The notes under the pieces are model-generated. The model made no database searches, was not told the origin of the DNA, and was given only the letters and a program-made list of their open reading frames with translations. Position numbers and translations under genes: made by a program. Shown piece after piece: positions 16,095-23,089 of a stretch of DNA of 33,882 nucleotides. Origin of the DNA: Nitrospirales bacterium (lineage in GTDB: Bacteria; Nitrospirota; Nitrospiria; Nitrospirales; UBA8639); the NCBI GenBank assembly GCA_029261235.1, contig JAJDBS010000019.1, positions 1-33,882 on the forward strand, read 5' to 3'. Each line of letters begins with the position of its first letter. Within the stretch, counting starts at the first letter, position 1.

Positions 16095-16937
16095 TTAGGT
16101 TTTCCGGATGATGGCTCCCTCAAAGACAGCCGCGGGCACTTGGTAGCCGAGCGCACTGTGTGGCCGTTCGTGATTATACAGGCGTCTCCAGTCTTCGATC
16201 ACCACCCTGGCCTCTGCCAAGCTCTGGAAGAGTTCGGCATCGAGACATTCTCGGCGAAACGTGCCGTTGAAGCTTTCGTTCCTGCCATTCTGCCAGGGTT
16301 TGCCTGGTTCAATCCGACTCGGGATAATCTCCTGGTCTTTCAAAAACGTCGTCAGGTTGTGGGCGATGAATTCTGGCCCGTTGTCACTGCGAAGATACCG
16401 CGGGCGTCCATACCGGGCCATAAGCTGGCGTAAGACCTCAAGGACATGGTGATGCGTCAAGGAGCGGCCCACGGCAATGGCTAAACAGAACCGCGTGGCT
16501 TCATCTTTGACCGTCAGACACCGGAAGGGTTCTCCCTGGCCATAGGTGTCGTGGACGAAATCCCAACTCCAGACATCGTGTTGGGTCTTCGCCCTAGGCT
16601 GAACGGTGCAGCCCGTACGGAATTTTCTCCGACGTTTCCGGCTCGGGAGTCCGAGCCCCTGTTGCTGCCACACTCGATGAATCCGTTTGAGGTTCACTGG
16701 CCAGCCGCGGCTTTGGAGAAAGCTCCCCGCTAATCGATAACCCCAGTGAGGATAGCGCTTGCCCACGCCGCGTAGAGCTTGAGCCAATCGGGCATCACGC
16801 TGGATGATCCGTGAGGTATAGTCCAAGCCTGAGCGTGGCGTTGAGCAGAGCCAGGCGGCGCGGCGTGTTCGAAGCCCACGACTACAAGCGGCCAGAGCCA
16901 CTTGCCGCCGTGCCCGTGGGCTTACCACTTTTTTGCC
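16095..16937 (-). CDS. IS3-family transposase OrfB (DDE integrase core), made by -1 frameshift from OrfA
   Basis: The OrfB frame follows OrfA through KKVVSPRARRQVALA and reaches HTH_21-like helices (RYPHWGYRLAGSFLQSRGWP), then the rve core. Catalytic residues are visible as the Asp in DVWSWDFVHD, the Asp in YLRSDNGPEF and the Glu in NGRNESFNGTFR, with the usual tail EDWRRLYNHERPHSALGYQ. It has no ribosome site of its own; the frame can be entered by -1 slippage at A AAA AAG on the minus strand (plus-strand 16928-16934), in which OrfA reads AAA AAG and OrfB resumes as AAA AAA GTG. The stop codon lies within the terminal inverted repeat. An OrfB-like frame is open up to 17069, but that part overlaps OrfA. 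Confidence 0.92.
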   Translation of the reverse strand, partial: GKKVVSPRARRQVALAACSRGLRTRRAAWLCSTPRSGLDYTSRIIQRDARLAQALRGVGKRYPHWGYRLAGSFLQSRGWPVNLKRIHRVWQQQGLGLPSRKRRRKFRTGCTVQPRAKTQHDVWSWDFVHDTYGQGEPFRCLTVKDEATRFCLAIAVGRSLTHHHVLEVLRQLMARYGRPRYLRSDNGPEFIAHNLTTFLKDQEIIPSRIEPGKPWQNGRNESFNGTFRRECLDAELFQSLAEARVVIEDWRRLYNHERPHSALGYQVPAAVFEGAIIRKT

Positions 16938-17185
16938 TGCAATTTCTTCATGACTTCCACTTCTAGGTCCTGTTCCGCCAAGACCTTTTTGAGCCGAACA
17001 TTTTCCTGCCGCAACTGGCGCAGCTCCCGCACATCCGCCACCTCCATCTGGCCAAACTGGCGCTTCCATCGATAGATCGATTGCTCCGAGACTCCATGTT
17101 GTCGAGCGGCCTTCTCAATCGTACTGCCTTCGGCATCTCGAAGAATGCGGACAATTTGTTCTTCCGTGAATCGTGTCTTCTTCAT
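16922..17185 (-). CDS. IS3-family transposase OrfA (helix-turn-helix)
   Basis: An 87-residue protein: MKKTRFTEEQIVRILRDAEG, the HTH SIEKAARQHGVSEQSIYRWK, and a leucine-zipper-like helix (LRQLRQENVRLKKVLAEQDL) typical of IS3 OrfA proteins that multimerise with OrfAB. ATG 17185 follows a strong ribosome site (GAGGAGGACC). It ends KLQAKKW just after the slippery heptamer at which OrfAB is produced. It binds the element ends and tempers transposition in relatives. Confidence 0.94.
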   Translation of the reverse strand: MKKTRFTEEQIVRILRDAEGSTIEKAARQHGVSEQSIYRWKRQFGQMEVADVRELRQLRQENVRLKKVLAEQDLEVEVMKKLQAKKW

Positions 17186-17254
17186 GTTGGTCCTCCTCAG
17201 GTTGAGGAAAACCTAACATAGCTCTGGTCCAAAATTCGGGGGGCACTCCATTGG

Positions 17255-17978
17255 GGTGTTTTGCGGAATTAATGTATTGGGAAGTCTGCCCGCCTCCGTG
17301 CGAGCCGAAGTATTTCTAGATCTATATGGTGGCTTAGCCACGACGGGTAACGCCGAGGTGAAAGGGGAAGAAAAATTTCGACCCTCTCCTGGCGGTGGGC
17401 CAACGACCACTCAGAAGTTTCGTGAAGATGCCAATTTTAAAAATTCATTTACCGTGGGGGGGCGTGTTGGCTACTGGTCTGAGCGGTTCCCGTGGGTCGG
17501 CGTGGCATTTGATGCTTCATACTTCAAGGCCGAGGCCAAAAACGCTAACATCGACATCCCAGTTGTTGGCTTATCGGGTTTGCTTATGATGCGATATCCC
17601 TTATTCACCAATGAGCAATTCCCAAGCGGTCAGCTTCAACCATATCTTGGGATCGGTCCGGAACTGGCTTTTACCAAGATCTCGGCCGAGTTCAAAGATA
17701 ATGGATCGAAAAAGATTGAAAAGCGCACAACAGGAGTCGGAATTGATATTCGAACGGGGCTATTCTGGCAATTCCCCCAACATTGGGGTGTCTTTACCGA
17801 ATATCGATTCACGCACATAGGGTTTACGACAAAAAACTCTTTAAAATTTTATGATGAAGATGACATTGACAACGATGGCATTCTTTCTGAAAGAATTAGA
17901 CATGAGGATCTCGACACCACACTCACCATTTCCTGGTTGAGATCTCCTTTCGTTTCTGATGGTTTTATTAACTCGTAA
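17255..17978 (+). pseudogene. 3' fragment of outer-membrane beta-barrel gene split by IS3
   Basis: This part encodes the end of the signal peptide and the whole mature barrel, about 228 residues. Strands and turns are easy to follow: EVFLDLYGGLATTG, FTVGGRVGYWSERFPWVGVA and FDASYFKAEAK, VVGLSGLLMMRYPL, LQPYLGIGPELAFTKISAEF, GVGIDIRTGLFWQFPQHWGV, FTEYRFTHIGF, DTTLTISWLRSPF. It resembles OmpA-type porin-like barrels. A GTG at 17256 could start translation, but the product would have only half a signal peptide (FCGINVLGSLPASVRA), so export is doubtful. A loop rich in Asp (YDEDDIDNDGILSE) may bind calcium. The stop is 7 bp from the convergent lipoprotein stop at 17986. Confidence 0.85.
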
Positions 17979-17985
17979 GGAGGAA

Positions 17986-18870
17986 TTAAAGAAGAGTGGC
18001 GACGATTTGCTCAGCAAGATTTCGGTACCCATCGTTCAGAGCTCTTTGGAAAGCGTACACATTGTTACTCGCCCATTCTTCATAGGGTAAGGATTGAGAA
18101 GTGTGGGTTAATGTTGTTCGATAGAGAAGAGTTTCATCCTCTATTCGCAGAAGGTCGGCTTTCACCACCATGAACACGGAAAATTCTGGGTGAAAAGCCG
18201 AGGTACTTTTTAAGCCGATGGAAACAACGCTCACCTCCAAAATAGTATCGAGATCATCCTCTTTCAACCTTTGATAGCTAACCATGCTATCACGTTTGGT
18301 TGGTCCTTCTTGGTCAAGTTCGGTAATATCTTGAGAGGTGTTTTGCCTCGCATAACTAACCACTTCTCTTCTAAAGCGCTCCTGCATCCCAAGTTCCTTG
18401 AGGTAGGCATCAAGAGTTTGCCTCATGATCTTGAGGTCATCCAAGGCATTAGCATCCCCTGGGTTTATCGTGCCTTTGGTCATTCCTACTCCTCCTCCAA
18501 CAATCGTCCCTACCGTTGTGCCAACAATGGAACTGGCAAGTGCAAGAAGTATAGCTCCTGGATGCCACCCACCATGATACTCCTGCGTATATTCCAGCAC
18601 ATAAAATCCAATGGAGCCACCCTTTTGCGCACCATCTTTGGCACCGGACTTCAAACCTTCCCAGGCCCCACTTGTACGATTTAAAAATCCTGTACCTGGC
18701 CCTTCAAATTCCGGTTCAGGTGTAAATTGCGCGGATACCACCCCGATCCTCCCCAACTGTGTTCGTAGTTCGGCAGGCAGTTTCGGGGCCTGGGTGGCAC
18801 AGCCCCATTGCGCGAGAAGGATAATCCCAATGAGGCTAAGGATAGATAATCGATGAATGAGAATTTTCAT
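17986..18870 (-). CDS. Lipoprotein with Gly-rich membrane hairpin, paralogue 3
   Basis: From ATG 18870 (AGAAAG upstream) the protein has 294 residues; the frame reaches back to 18912 without signal-like sequence. The lipobox is IILLAQWGCA, almost the same as MGQWGC in paralogue 1. Next come QLGRIGVVSAQF, SGAWEGLKSGAKDGAQKGG, a Gly-zipper stretch (SSIVGTTVGTIVGGGVGM), LDAYLKELGMQERFRREV, DTILEVSVVSIGLK, VKADLLRIEDETLLYRTTL and a helical end (YRNLAEQIVATLL). The alignment with the other two is clear in order and motif but low in identity. It follows the small gene 18900-19232 by 29 bp, so they probably share a transcript. Confidence 0.8.
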   Translation of the reverse strand: MKILIHRLSILSLIGIILLAQWGCATQAPKLPAELRTQLGRIGVVSAQFTPEPEFEGPGTGFLNRTSGAWEGLKSGAKDGAQKGGSIGFYVLEYTQEYHGGWHPGAILLALASSIVGTTVGTIVGGGVGMTKGTINPGDANALDDLKIMRQTLDAYLKELGMQERFRREVVSYARQNTSQDITELDQEGPTKRDSMVSYQRLKEDDLDTILEVSVVSIGLKSTSAFHPEFSVFMVVKADLLRIEDETLLYRTTLTHTSQSLPYEEWASNNVYAFQRALNDGYRNLAEQIVATLL

Positions 18871-18899
18871 ATACTTTCTAGGGCGATCGCACGACGGCC

Positions 18900-19232
18900 C
18901 TAGGCGATCCATTGATTCAACACCACGCCAGGACTCGCCACGCTAATGAGGAACGCAATATTGTCGCACACGACGGGAAGGTTCACCCTCCCCTCAAATC
19001 GGGCATCGCCTTGCGGAGAGAGCGGCACCGCATCGGTATCGACAAGCACCAAATTACTGAAAGGAGATGGATCGGTAGCATTACACACAATAGTACCCTT
19101 TACTGCTGTGACTGCGGGAGTTGGAGTACCTATAACCAAGGCATCACCTCCCGGGATTTGACTTGCTGGCACTAATCCTTTGACCCAAAACTGAGCTTGT
19201 CCATCTGAGAGGTTGACCTTTGCCTTCCCCAT
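18900..19232 (-). CDS. Hypothetical beta-rich protein, probably 5'-truncated
   Basis: A 110-residue frame from ATG 19232: MGKAKVNLSDGQAQFWVKGL, then TAVKGTIVCNATDP, DTDAVPLSPQGDARFEGRVN, LPVVCDNIAFLISV. It reads as a beta-sandwich domain with two Cys, like a family of small exported proteins that end in ...WIAxGA. There is no signal peptide, and the same frame continues upstream as ESFVSKANAEKLTILPTSV until a stop, without another start codon or ribosome site. This suggests that the original start and signal peptide were lost. It might still be expressed from the shared minus-strand transcript. I do not know its function. Confidence 0.5.
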   Translation of the reverse strand: MGKAKVNLSDGQAQFWVKGLVPASQIPGGDALVIGTPTPAVTAVKGTIVCNATDPSPFSNLVLVDTDAVPLSPQGDARFEGRVNLPVVCDNIAFLISVASPGVVLNQWIA

Positions 19233-19276
19233 GACCGATGTTGGAAGAATAGTGAGTTTTTCAGCATTGGCCTTAC

Positions 19277-19540
19277 TTACAAAGCTTTCTTTATCCGATC
19301 GTACCCTTCCTTAATCTCATCTGCGAGGAGCCCTGCTGCCGTCGTGACGGATTCTGCGGTCTGACTTGCGACATCACTCACAGTAGCCATTTTCCCTTTC
19401 ACGTCTTCCCACTTGGGTTCGAGTTTGTCCCACTCATCACGGACCTCCTCTTTTGCCAAGTGAAGTTGCAGATTAATCTCATCACGTTGTCATGTCAGAT
19501 CATCAATCAGTTTTTTAAGATCATCCATAGTGTACCCCAT
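19277..19540 (-). pseudogene. Small coiled-coil protein gene with in-frame TGA at codon 17
   Basis: A very good ribosome site (AAGGAGGAATCTGTC) precedes ATG 19540. Translation gives MGYTMDDLKKLIDDLT, a TGA at 19492-19490, and then in the same frame QRDEINLQLHLAKEEVRDEW, KLEPKWEDVKGKMATV and a helical end EIKEGYDRIKKAL. Without the stop it is an 87-residue charged, mostly helical protein with heptad-like spacing, similar in style to small coiled-coil proteins of unknown role in environmental bacteria. The part after the stop could restart at an inner TTG at 19459. A recent nonsense mutation or a sequence error explains it. Confidence 0.65.
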
Positions 19541-19561
19541 GACAGATTCCTCCTTTACTTC

Positions 19562-20225
19562 TTAGTTCCAACTCGCTCGTGCAACGAAAGGGTGAATATC
19601 AAAACATACCTGATTGGGTGTTTGGAACCCAAAGGTTTTTCTAAAACGGTGGTTAAGTTTGCTCAAGACCGTCTGAAGCTCGTCCTCAGTAATGGTCATG
19701 AAAAGTCGGTACTCCAAGAAATACTGCCGGGTAAGGTCGCTGTTATTTTCACTAAACCCTCGCTCCCATGACGCAGAAGGATGGGCAAAAAAAGAATCGC
19801 ACACCCATGGCTCGGGCGATAGTCTCGTGGTAGGTGAATTCCCTGCCGTTGTCCGAAGGGGTATGCAGCGGGGGAGCCCGAGAGGTTGCAGCAAGTTCAT
19901 TAACGCGGTGACGACCGAATCCGCATTCTTCCGCGCAACTTTCGTGATGAGGCCGAGGCGAGACTTCCGCTGGGTTAAGGAAACGATGGCCTGGTGTTAG
20001 TCGTTCCCAATCATGGAATCCAACTCCCAATCTCTGAGGCGGGTGCGGCGCACCACGACAGGGGGCCACTTCTCGATAGCGCCGCGGTTGCGCAGCTGCT
20101 CCCGACAACTGGAGATCCCATACGGCTTGCGGCATGATCGGTGAGAGTGCCAATGCCCGCACAGGGTCTCTCCAGAATGAAATCTGACATTTTGGACCAG
20201 CGCAATCTGCTCGATGGCCCATTAT
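19562..20225 (-). pseudogene. IS30-family transposase relic, middle and C-terminal part
   Basis: Read on the minus strand from 20225, in order: AIEQIALVQNV (compare WSPEQIA), QLRNRGAIEKWPPVVVRRTR, LRDWELDSMIGND, an in-frame TAA, HQAIVSLTQRKSRLGLITKV, ARKNADSVVTALMNLLQPLG, a frameshift into SDNGREFTYHETIARAMGVR, FFFAHPSASWERGFSENNSD, LTRQYF, ITEDELQTVLSKLNHRFRKT, FGFQTPNQV. These are the DDE core and tail of an IS30 transposase: the first Asp in RDWELD, the second in SDNGREF, the Glu in WERGFSEN. It starts at about residue 90 of a normal enzyme. The N-terminal part is missing here but a matching piece lies at 11868-11999 in the other orientation. Confidence 0.82.
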
Positions 20226-20230
20226 TCCAC

Positions 20231-20671
20231 AGTTTGCAAGGAACGAATCTGAAGTGCTGAACGGGTCTTAGGTTTTCGATGGCAATGGCGGTTCATTGAA
20301 TAAGTGTGATTGATCAACAACTTTTCTAAGCGAACGGGTGGATAGACAGACAATTGATGTATTTGGCTTATCTTTTGCTCATTCCATTAACGTAGTAGTT
20401 TTCTGCTCAACAAAAAATGTACTGGATTAAGAAAAAGCCGTTCTGAGGGAGGGGTGCGACGTCGGGGCAAGGATTTGCATCCATACTTTGTGTAATGCCA
20501 AGGGGACAAAACCCAGATGATATGGCGAATAGGATTCTTCCTATACAAGCTGAGGTTACAGTTTTTTGTTAGTGATACTGAAGGACATCAAGCTAAAGGT
20601 TTAGAAAAATGGAGTGCCATGCAGGGCAAGTTCCTCAAATTACCCAATTTTCTTCAAACGGAGGTGCGAGC
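20231..20671. other. Intergenic stretch without recognised gene
   Basis: About 440 bp to the right of the IS30 relic. A possible frame at 20517-20699 has a hydrophobic start (MIWRIGFFLYKLRLQFFV) but no ribosome site, and it overlaps the better supported small frame at 20672. No repeat or RNA gene recognised. Confidence 0.4.
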
Positions 20672-20803
20672 ATGCGTAAAAAACCGAGCGAGGGCGTGAG
20701 TCAATGTATGTGGAGACTAAGACCGCACCAGGCCGGTACGGAGGAGAAAACTCTCTTTCATGCCTTCTCAAAAAACTGGAAGAATCTCAAGAAAAGCCTC
20801 TAG
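20672..20803 (+). CDS. Possible small basic protein
   Basis: A 43-residue frame, MRKKPSEGVSQCMWRLRPHQ then AGTEEKTLFHAFSKNWKNLK, preceded by GGAGG seven bases before ATG 20672. It is basic and has no signal or membrane segment. Immediately after the stop, 20803-20835 can form a weak GC-rich hairpin (TAGGG/CCCTA) before TTTTT, which would fit a short transcription unit. No family is recognised; the evidence is the ribosome site and the terminator-like end only. Confidence 0.4.
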   Translation: MRKKPSEGVSQCMWRLRPHQAGTEEKTLFHAFSKNWKNLKKSL

Positions 20804-20918
20804 GGGGTGGGCTGTGCCCTAAGGGTTTTTATTCCATAACATTAGGAATGCCTTCATGAGAGATTAGCTATCACTTCATATTCTCTTAACAATACCTACA
20901 AAAAATGGAGGGAATACT

Positions 20919-21713
20919 ATGCCGAATCGGATTCATCTGATAGTCATTTTTGGATTAATGGGAATCCTGGTGCTCTTGAATGTTCGACAGCCAGCCCATG
21001 CCACTCCTATCTGTGGGCCAGGAGCTCATTGGGTGGATACCTGCTTTAGCGACCTCGATACGTTCGATTCTATTGCCACTGTGAGACTGGATTTGCCTTT
21101 TGATGGTAACCTTGACGGCGAAGCAGATGGGCCGCCCATAATTCTCTCAGGCCCAACCATTGTACAAAGAGGAGACCCACTTGCCGGATCCGACCTTAAC
21201 GACGCAGGACACTTGAGTAAAATCAATACGGAGATTGTCTTCTTAAACTTAACGGGAGGTGGATTTACCCTGACTGCTGGTGACGGTAATGGCACTTTTA
21301 CTGTTGAGAGTGAACCTATTAACCACGGCCCGCTCTTCTCATCCGGCATGATTATTGAGAAAACGGGGCCTGGCACTCCGGATTGTGGTTTTCCAATTGA
21401 TCCAGAGTTCGCCTGCAGCTTTTTCGACGTCTTCTTTGAAATCCAAACACCGTTCGGCCCATTGCACAATAATACTGCCCTTCGGCTGAACGCAATGATC
21501 GACGGAGTTCCTCCAATTGGTTTTGATTATGATCATTCTATTAATCCTCTGAACCCAATTCCCCTATTTGATACATCTGATGTTGTGCGGGCTCAATTGG
21601 TGGATGCCACACATACGCCTGTCCCGGAACCCTCCACGATGCTCTTATTGGGCACGGGTTTGGCGGGGATTATTGTGTGGCGGATTAAAAGGACAAAGCT
21701 TGCTAGAGCCTGA
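20919..21713 (+). CDS. PEP-CTERM secreted protein
   Basis: A 264-residue protein with an N-terminal signal (LIVIFGLMGILVLLNVRQPA, cleavage near AHA-TP), a beta-rich mature domain with four visible Cys (CGPGAHWVDTC; CGFPIDPEFAC) and the sorting tail VPEPSTMLLLGTGLAGIIVW followed by RIKRTK. PEP at 236-238, a hydrophobic helix and basic end make a textbook PEP-CTERM signal for an exosortase. The mature part has an Asp/Gly-rich segment (DGNLDGEADGPP). Ribosome site GGAGGG precedes ATG 20919 at the proper distance. It is monocistronic, with a strong terminator after it. The molecular role is unknown; relatives are cell-surface or matrix proteins. Confidence 0.9.
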   Translation: MPNRIHLIVIFGLMGILVLLNVRQPAHATPICGPGAHWVDTCFSDLDTFDSIATVRLDLPFDGNLDGEADGPPIILSGPTIVQRGDPLAGSDLNDAGHLSKINTEIVFLNLTGGGFTLTAGDGNGTFTVESEPINHGPLFSSGMIIEKTGPGTPDCGFPIDPEFACSFFDVFFEIQTPFGPLHNNTALRLNAMIDGVPPIGFDYDHSINPLNPIPLFDTSDVVRAQLVDATHTPVPEPSTMLLLGTGLAGIIVWRIKRTKLARA

Positions 21714-21748
21714 GATACGTTAAAGATTCAATAACTTTTACGAATTAA

Positions 21749-21787
21749 GAAGAGCCTCGCACAGCAACTGTGAGGCTCTTCCTTTTT
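21749..21787 (+). terminator. Rho-independent terminator of the PEP-CTERM gene
   Basis: AAGAGCCTC at the left pairs with GAGGCTCTT at the right (9 bp, extended by ACA/TGT across a two-base bulge), loop about 5 bases, followed by CCTTTTT. It lies 36 bp after the stop of the PEP-CTERM gene. Confidence 0.9.
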
Positions 21788-21937
21788 CCGCTGTCTATTT
21801 GGTTTTCTGTTTAACCATCCTTCCTAGCAAACGCGCGGCTGTGCTTATTGGGACCATGGGGAAATCACGTTTCGCATCATATTTATATTGCCCACCATGC
21901 ATATGAAGGCGGTTGTCCAAAAACCTTAAGAAAAATC

Positions 21938-21990
21938 CTGGATTCCCGCCTCCGCGTCGAAGCGCCTCGGCTCGTAGACGCGGGAATGAC
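21938..21990. repeat. REP-like palindromic element, copy 2
   Basis: Starts CTGGATTCCCGCC and ends GCGGGAATGAC, with a centre TCCGCGTCGAAGCGCCTCGG. Same architecture and nearly the same arms as copy 1 at 2380-2432. Confidence 0.75.
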
Positions 21991-22030
21991 AGGCTGGCCG
22001 TCTCCATTACCGAGTCCCCATAACAACAGC

Positions 22031-22066
22031 TTCCGGCTTCCCGCACAAAATTCACGGGAATGACAG
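22031..22066. repeat. REP-like palindromic element, short copy 3
   Basis: A shorter relative: GGCTTCCCGCACAAAATT then CACGGGAATGACAG. The GGAATGAC end is shared with copies 1 and 2; the left arm is partly decayed. It lies 41 bp from copy 2, so the pair may form one composite element. Confidence 0.55.
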
Positions 22067-22119
22067 ATCCTGGGGCATTATTAATTCCCTGTTCTGGTTC
22101 GCGTGTGGATTGCTTTAAT

Positions 22120-23055
22120 CTATTGCAACATCCCACTGACGATCAATTCAGTCGCTTGTTCGGGATCCAAGCCATGGGCCATTAAGGTTTCCAGTTCCTT
22201 TTGGTCAACAGCGCCAATCGCCGCCTCATGCGTGACCTTGGCTAAAGGATGTGTGACCTTCACGATGGGGACCGCGCTGGCCACGGCGTGGTCTTTCACG
22301 ATTTCTCGACAATCCACATGGCCACGTGTGCCTTTGGCATGCGCCTCCATAATGCCTGTGAGCTCTGCTTTGGCTTCATGCTCGACTGCGACACGGGTTT
22401 TGATGAGTCCTTTCGCATTTTCTCCATTCAGTTCAATTTTTTCTTTAATGGTGATTTCGTCATTTCCGCGACCGAATACTTTGGCTGTGAGCTCTGCCAC
22501 GGCATCCTCTTCCACCTGAATCACATAATCTATAGCGAGCTTTCCTACACGCCCTGTGGTGAGATTGAAATCCGAAACATATCGGGCGGCTCTGCCGACC
22601 TTCACCAGGGCTTGAGGCACAACCGTCATTCCCCCATACGGCCCTTGGTAGTGACTCTCCAGATACTTCACCCTTGCGCCTGGTTGAATTTCTATCACGG
22701 CCTCCATACGGTGCTCCCCTGATTCCACATTCGGGAACAGACAATGTGCTAAAAAACCTACGGAGGCATCTTCCTCAACAATCAACTGGGTTTGAATCCG
22801 TTGGATGCCCCTGGGTTCGATGATGCCAATACATAAATGGATAGGAAACTGAATGTGCATTCCCCGCGCGACTGTGATCGTGCTGATAATGGCCTCCGAT
22901 GTTTCTTCGGCTTGTATTTTGACCCCAGGAACGTCTCGGTGACTTAACACTCGATGTCCGTTTGCCGCCATGTGGGCTATGTGTGTGTCATCGAAAACCT
23001 CTGGATCTCCACCCATTGATGCAAATGTATTGGTTAGCACCTTGAGTTCACGCAT
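22120..23055 (-). CDS. sufB: SufB/SufD-type Fe-S scaffold (short, archaeal-like form)
   Basis: A 311-residue SufBD beta-helix protein, much shorter than the about 480-residue SufB of proteobacteria because the long N-terminal part is absent. Recognisable blocks are VEEDASVGFLAHCLFPN, ESHYQGPYGG, VFGRGNDEITIKEKIELNGE and, near the end, CREIVKDHAVASAVPIVKVT, PLAKVTHEAAIGAVDQKELE and AHGLDPEQATELIVSGML (the C-terminal SufBD signature with the His/Glu assembly residues). ATG 23055 has a ribosome site (GAGAGGATAG). It lies 34 bp after the sufC stop. With SufC it forms the scaffold complex for iron-sulfur cluster building; no SufS, SufE/U, SufA or second SufD gene is in this window. Confidence 0.92.
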   Translation of the reverse strand: MRELKVLTNTFASMGGDPEVFDDTHIAHMAANGHRVLSHRDVPGVKIQAEETSEAIISTITVARGMHIQFPIHLCIGIIEPRGIQRIQTQLIVEEDASVGFLAHCLFPNVESGEHRMEAVIEIQPGARVKYLESHYQGPYGGMTVVPQALVKVGRAARYVSDFNLTTGRVGKLAIDYVIQVEEDAVAELTAKVFGRGNDEITIKEKIELNGENAKGLIKTRVAVEHEAKAELTGIMEAHAKGTRGHVDCREIVKDHAVASAVPIVKVTHPLAKVTHEAAIGAVDQKELETLMAHGLDPEQATELIVSGMLQ

Positions 23056-23089
23056 GGCACTATCCTCTCGGTATCGGTATAGAACACGA

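Larger units (their letters stand above)
16062..17250 (-). mobile_element. Complete IS3-family element, IS407 group, 1189 bp
   Basis: The element has imperfect terminal inverted repeats of about 44 bp (16062-16105 and 17206-17250), both beginning TG at the outer tip (TGAACTGCCCCC and TGGAGTGCCCCC) and sharing TGTTAGGTTTTCC at the inner end. It is bounded by a 4-bp direct repeat, TTGG, at 16058-16061 and 17251-17254; 4 bp is the duplication size known for the IS407 group. It carries the two overlapping frames orfA and orfB with a frameshift site. All parts look intact, so it may be active and the insertion recent. It is inserted in the opposite orientation to the host gene. Confidence 0.93.
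21788..22119. other. Intergenic stretch with two REP-like copies
   Basis: Besides the two palindromic repeats listed separately, a minus-strand frame of 35 codons ends at 21795 (MHGGQYKYDAKRDF and VPISTAARLLGRMVKQKTK). It has protein-like composition but no ribosome site, and the wider frame runs through the repeat, so I do not call it a gene. Confidence 0.4.

Noticed and set aside
4912..19540. TGA recoded as an amino acid, suggested by three in-frame TGA codons
   Set aside because: Other genes in the window end properly at TGA (for example at 2225 and 29831), there is no SECIS-like structure, and the affected frames sit among other broken genes.
21795..22136. Minus-strand frame of 113 codons after the PEP-CTERM gene
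   Set aside because: It runs through two REP-like copies and overlaps the end of sufB; only its last 35 codons look protein-like and they lack a ribosome site.
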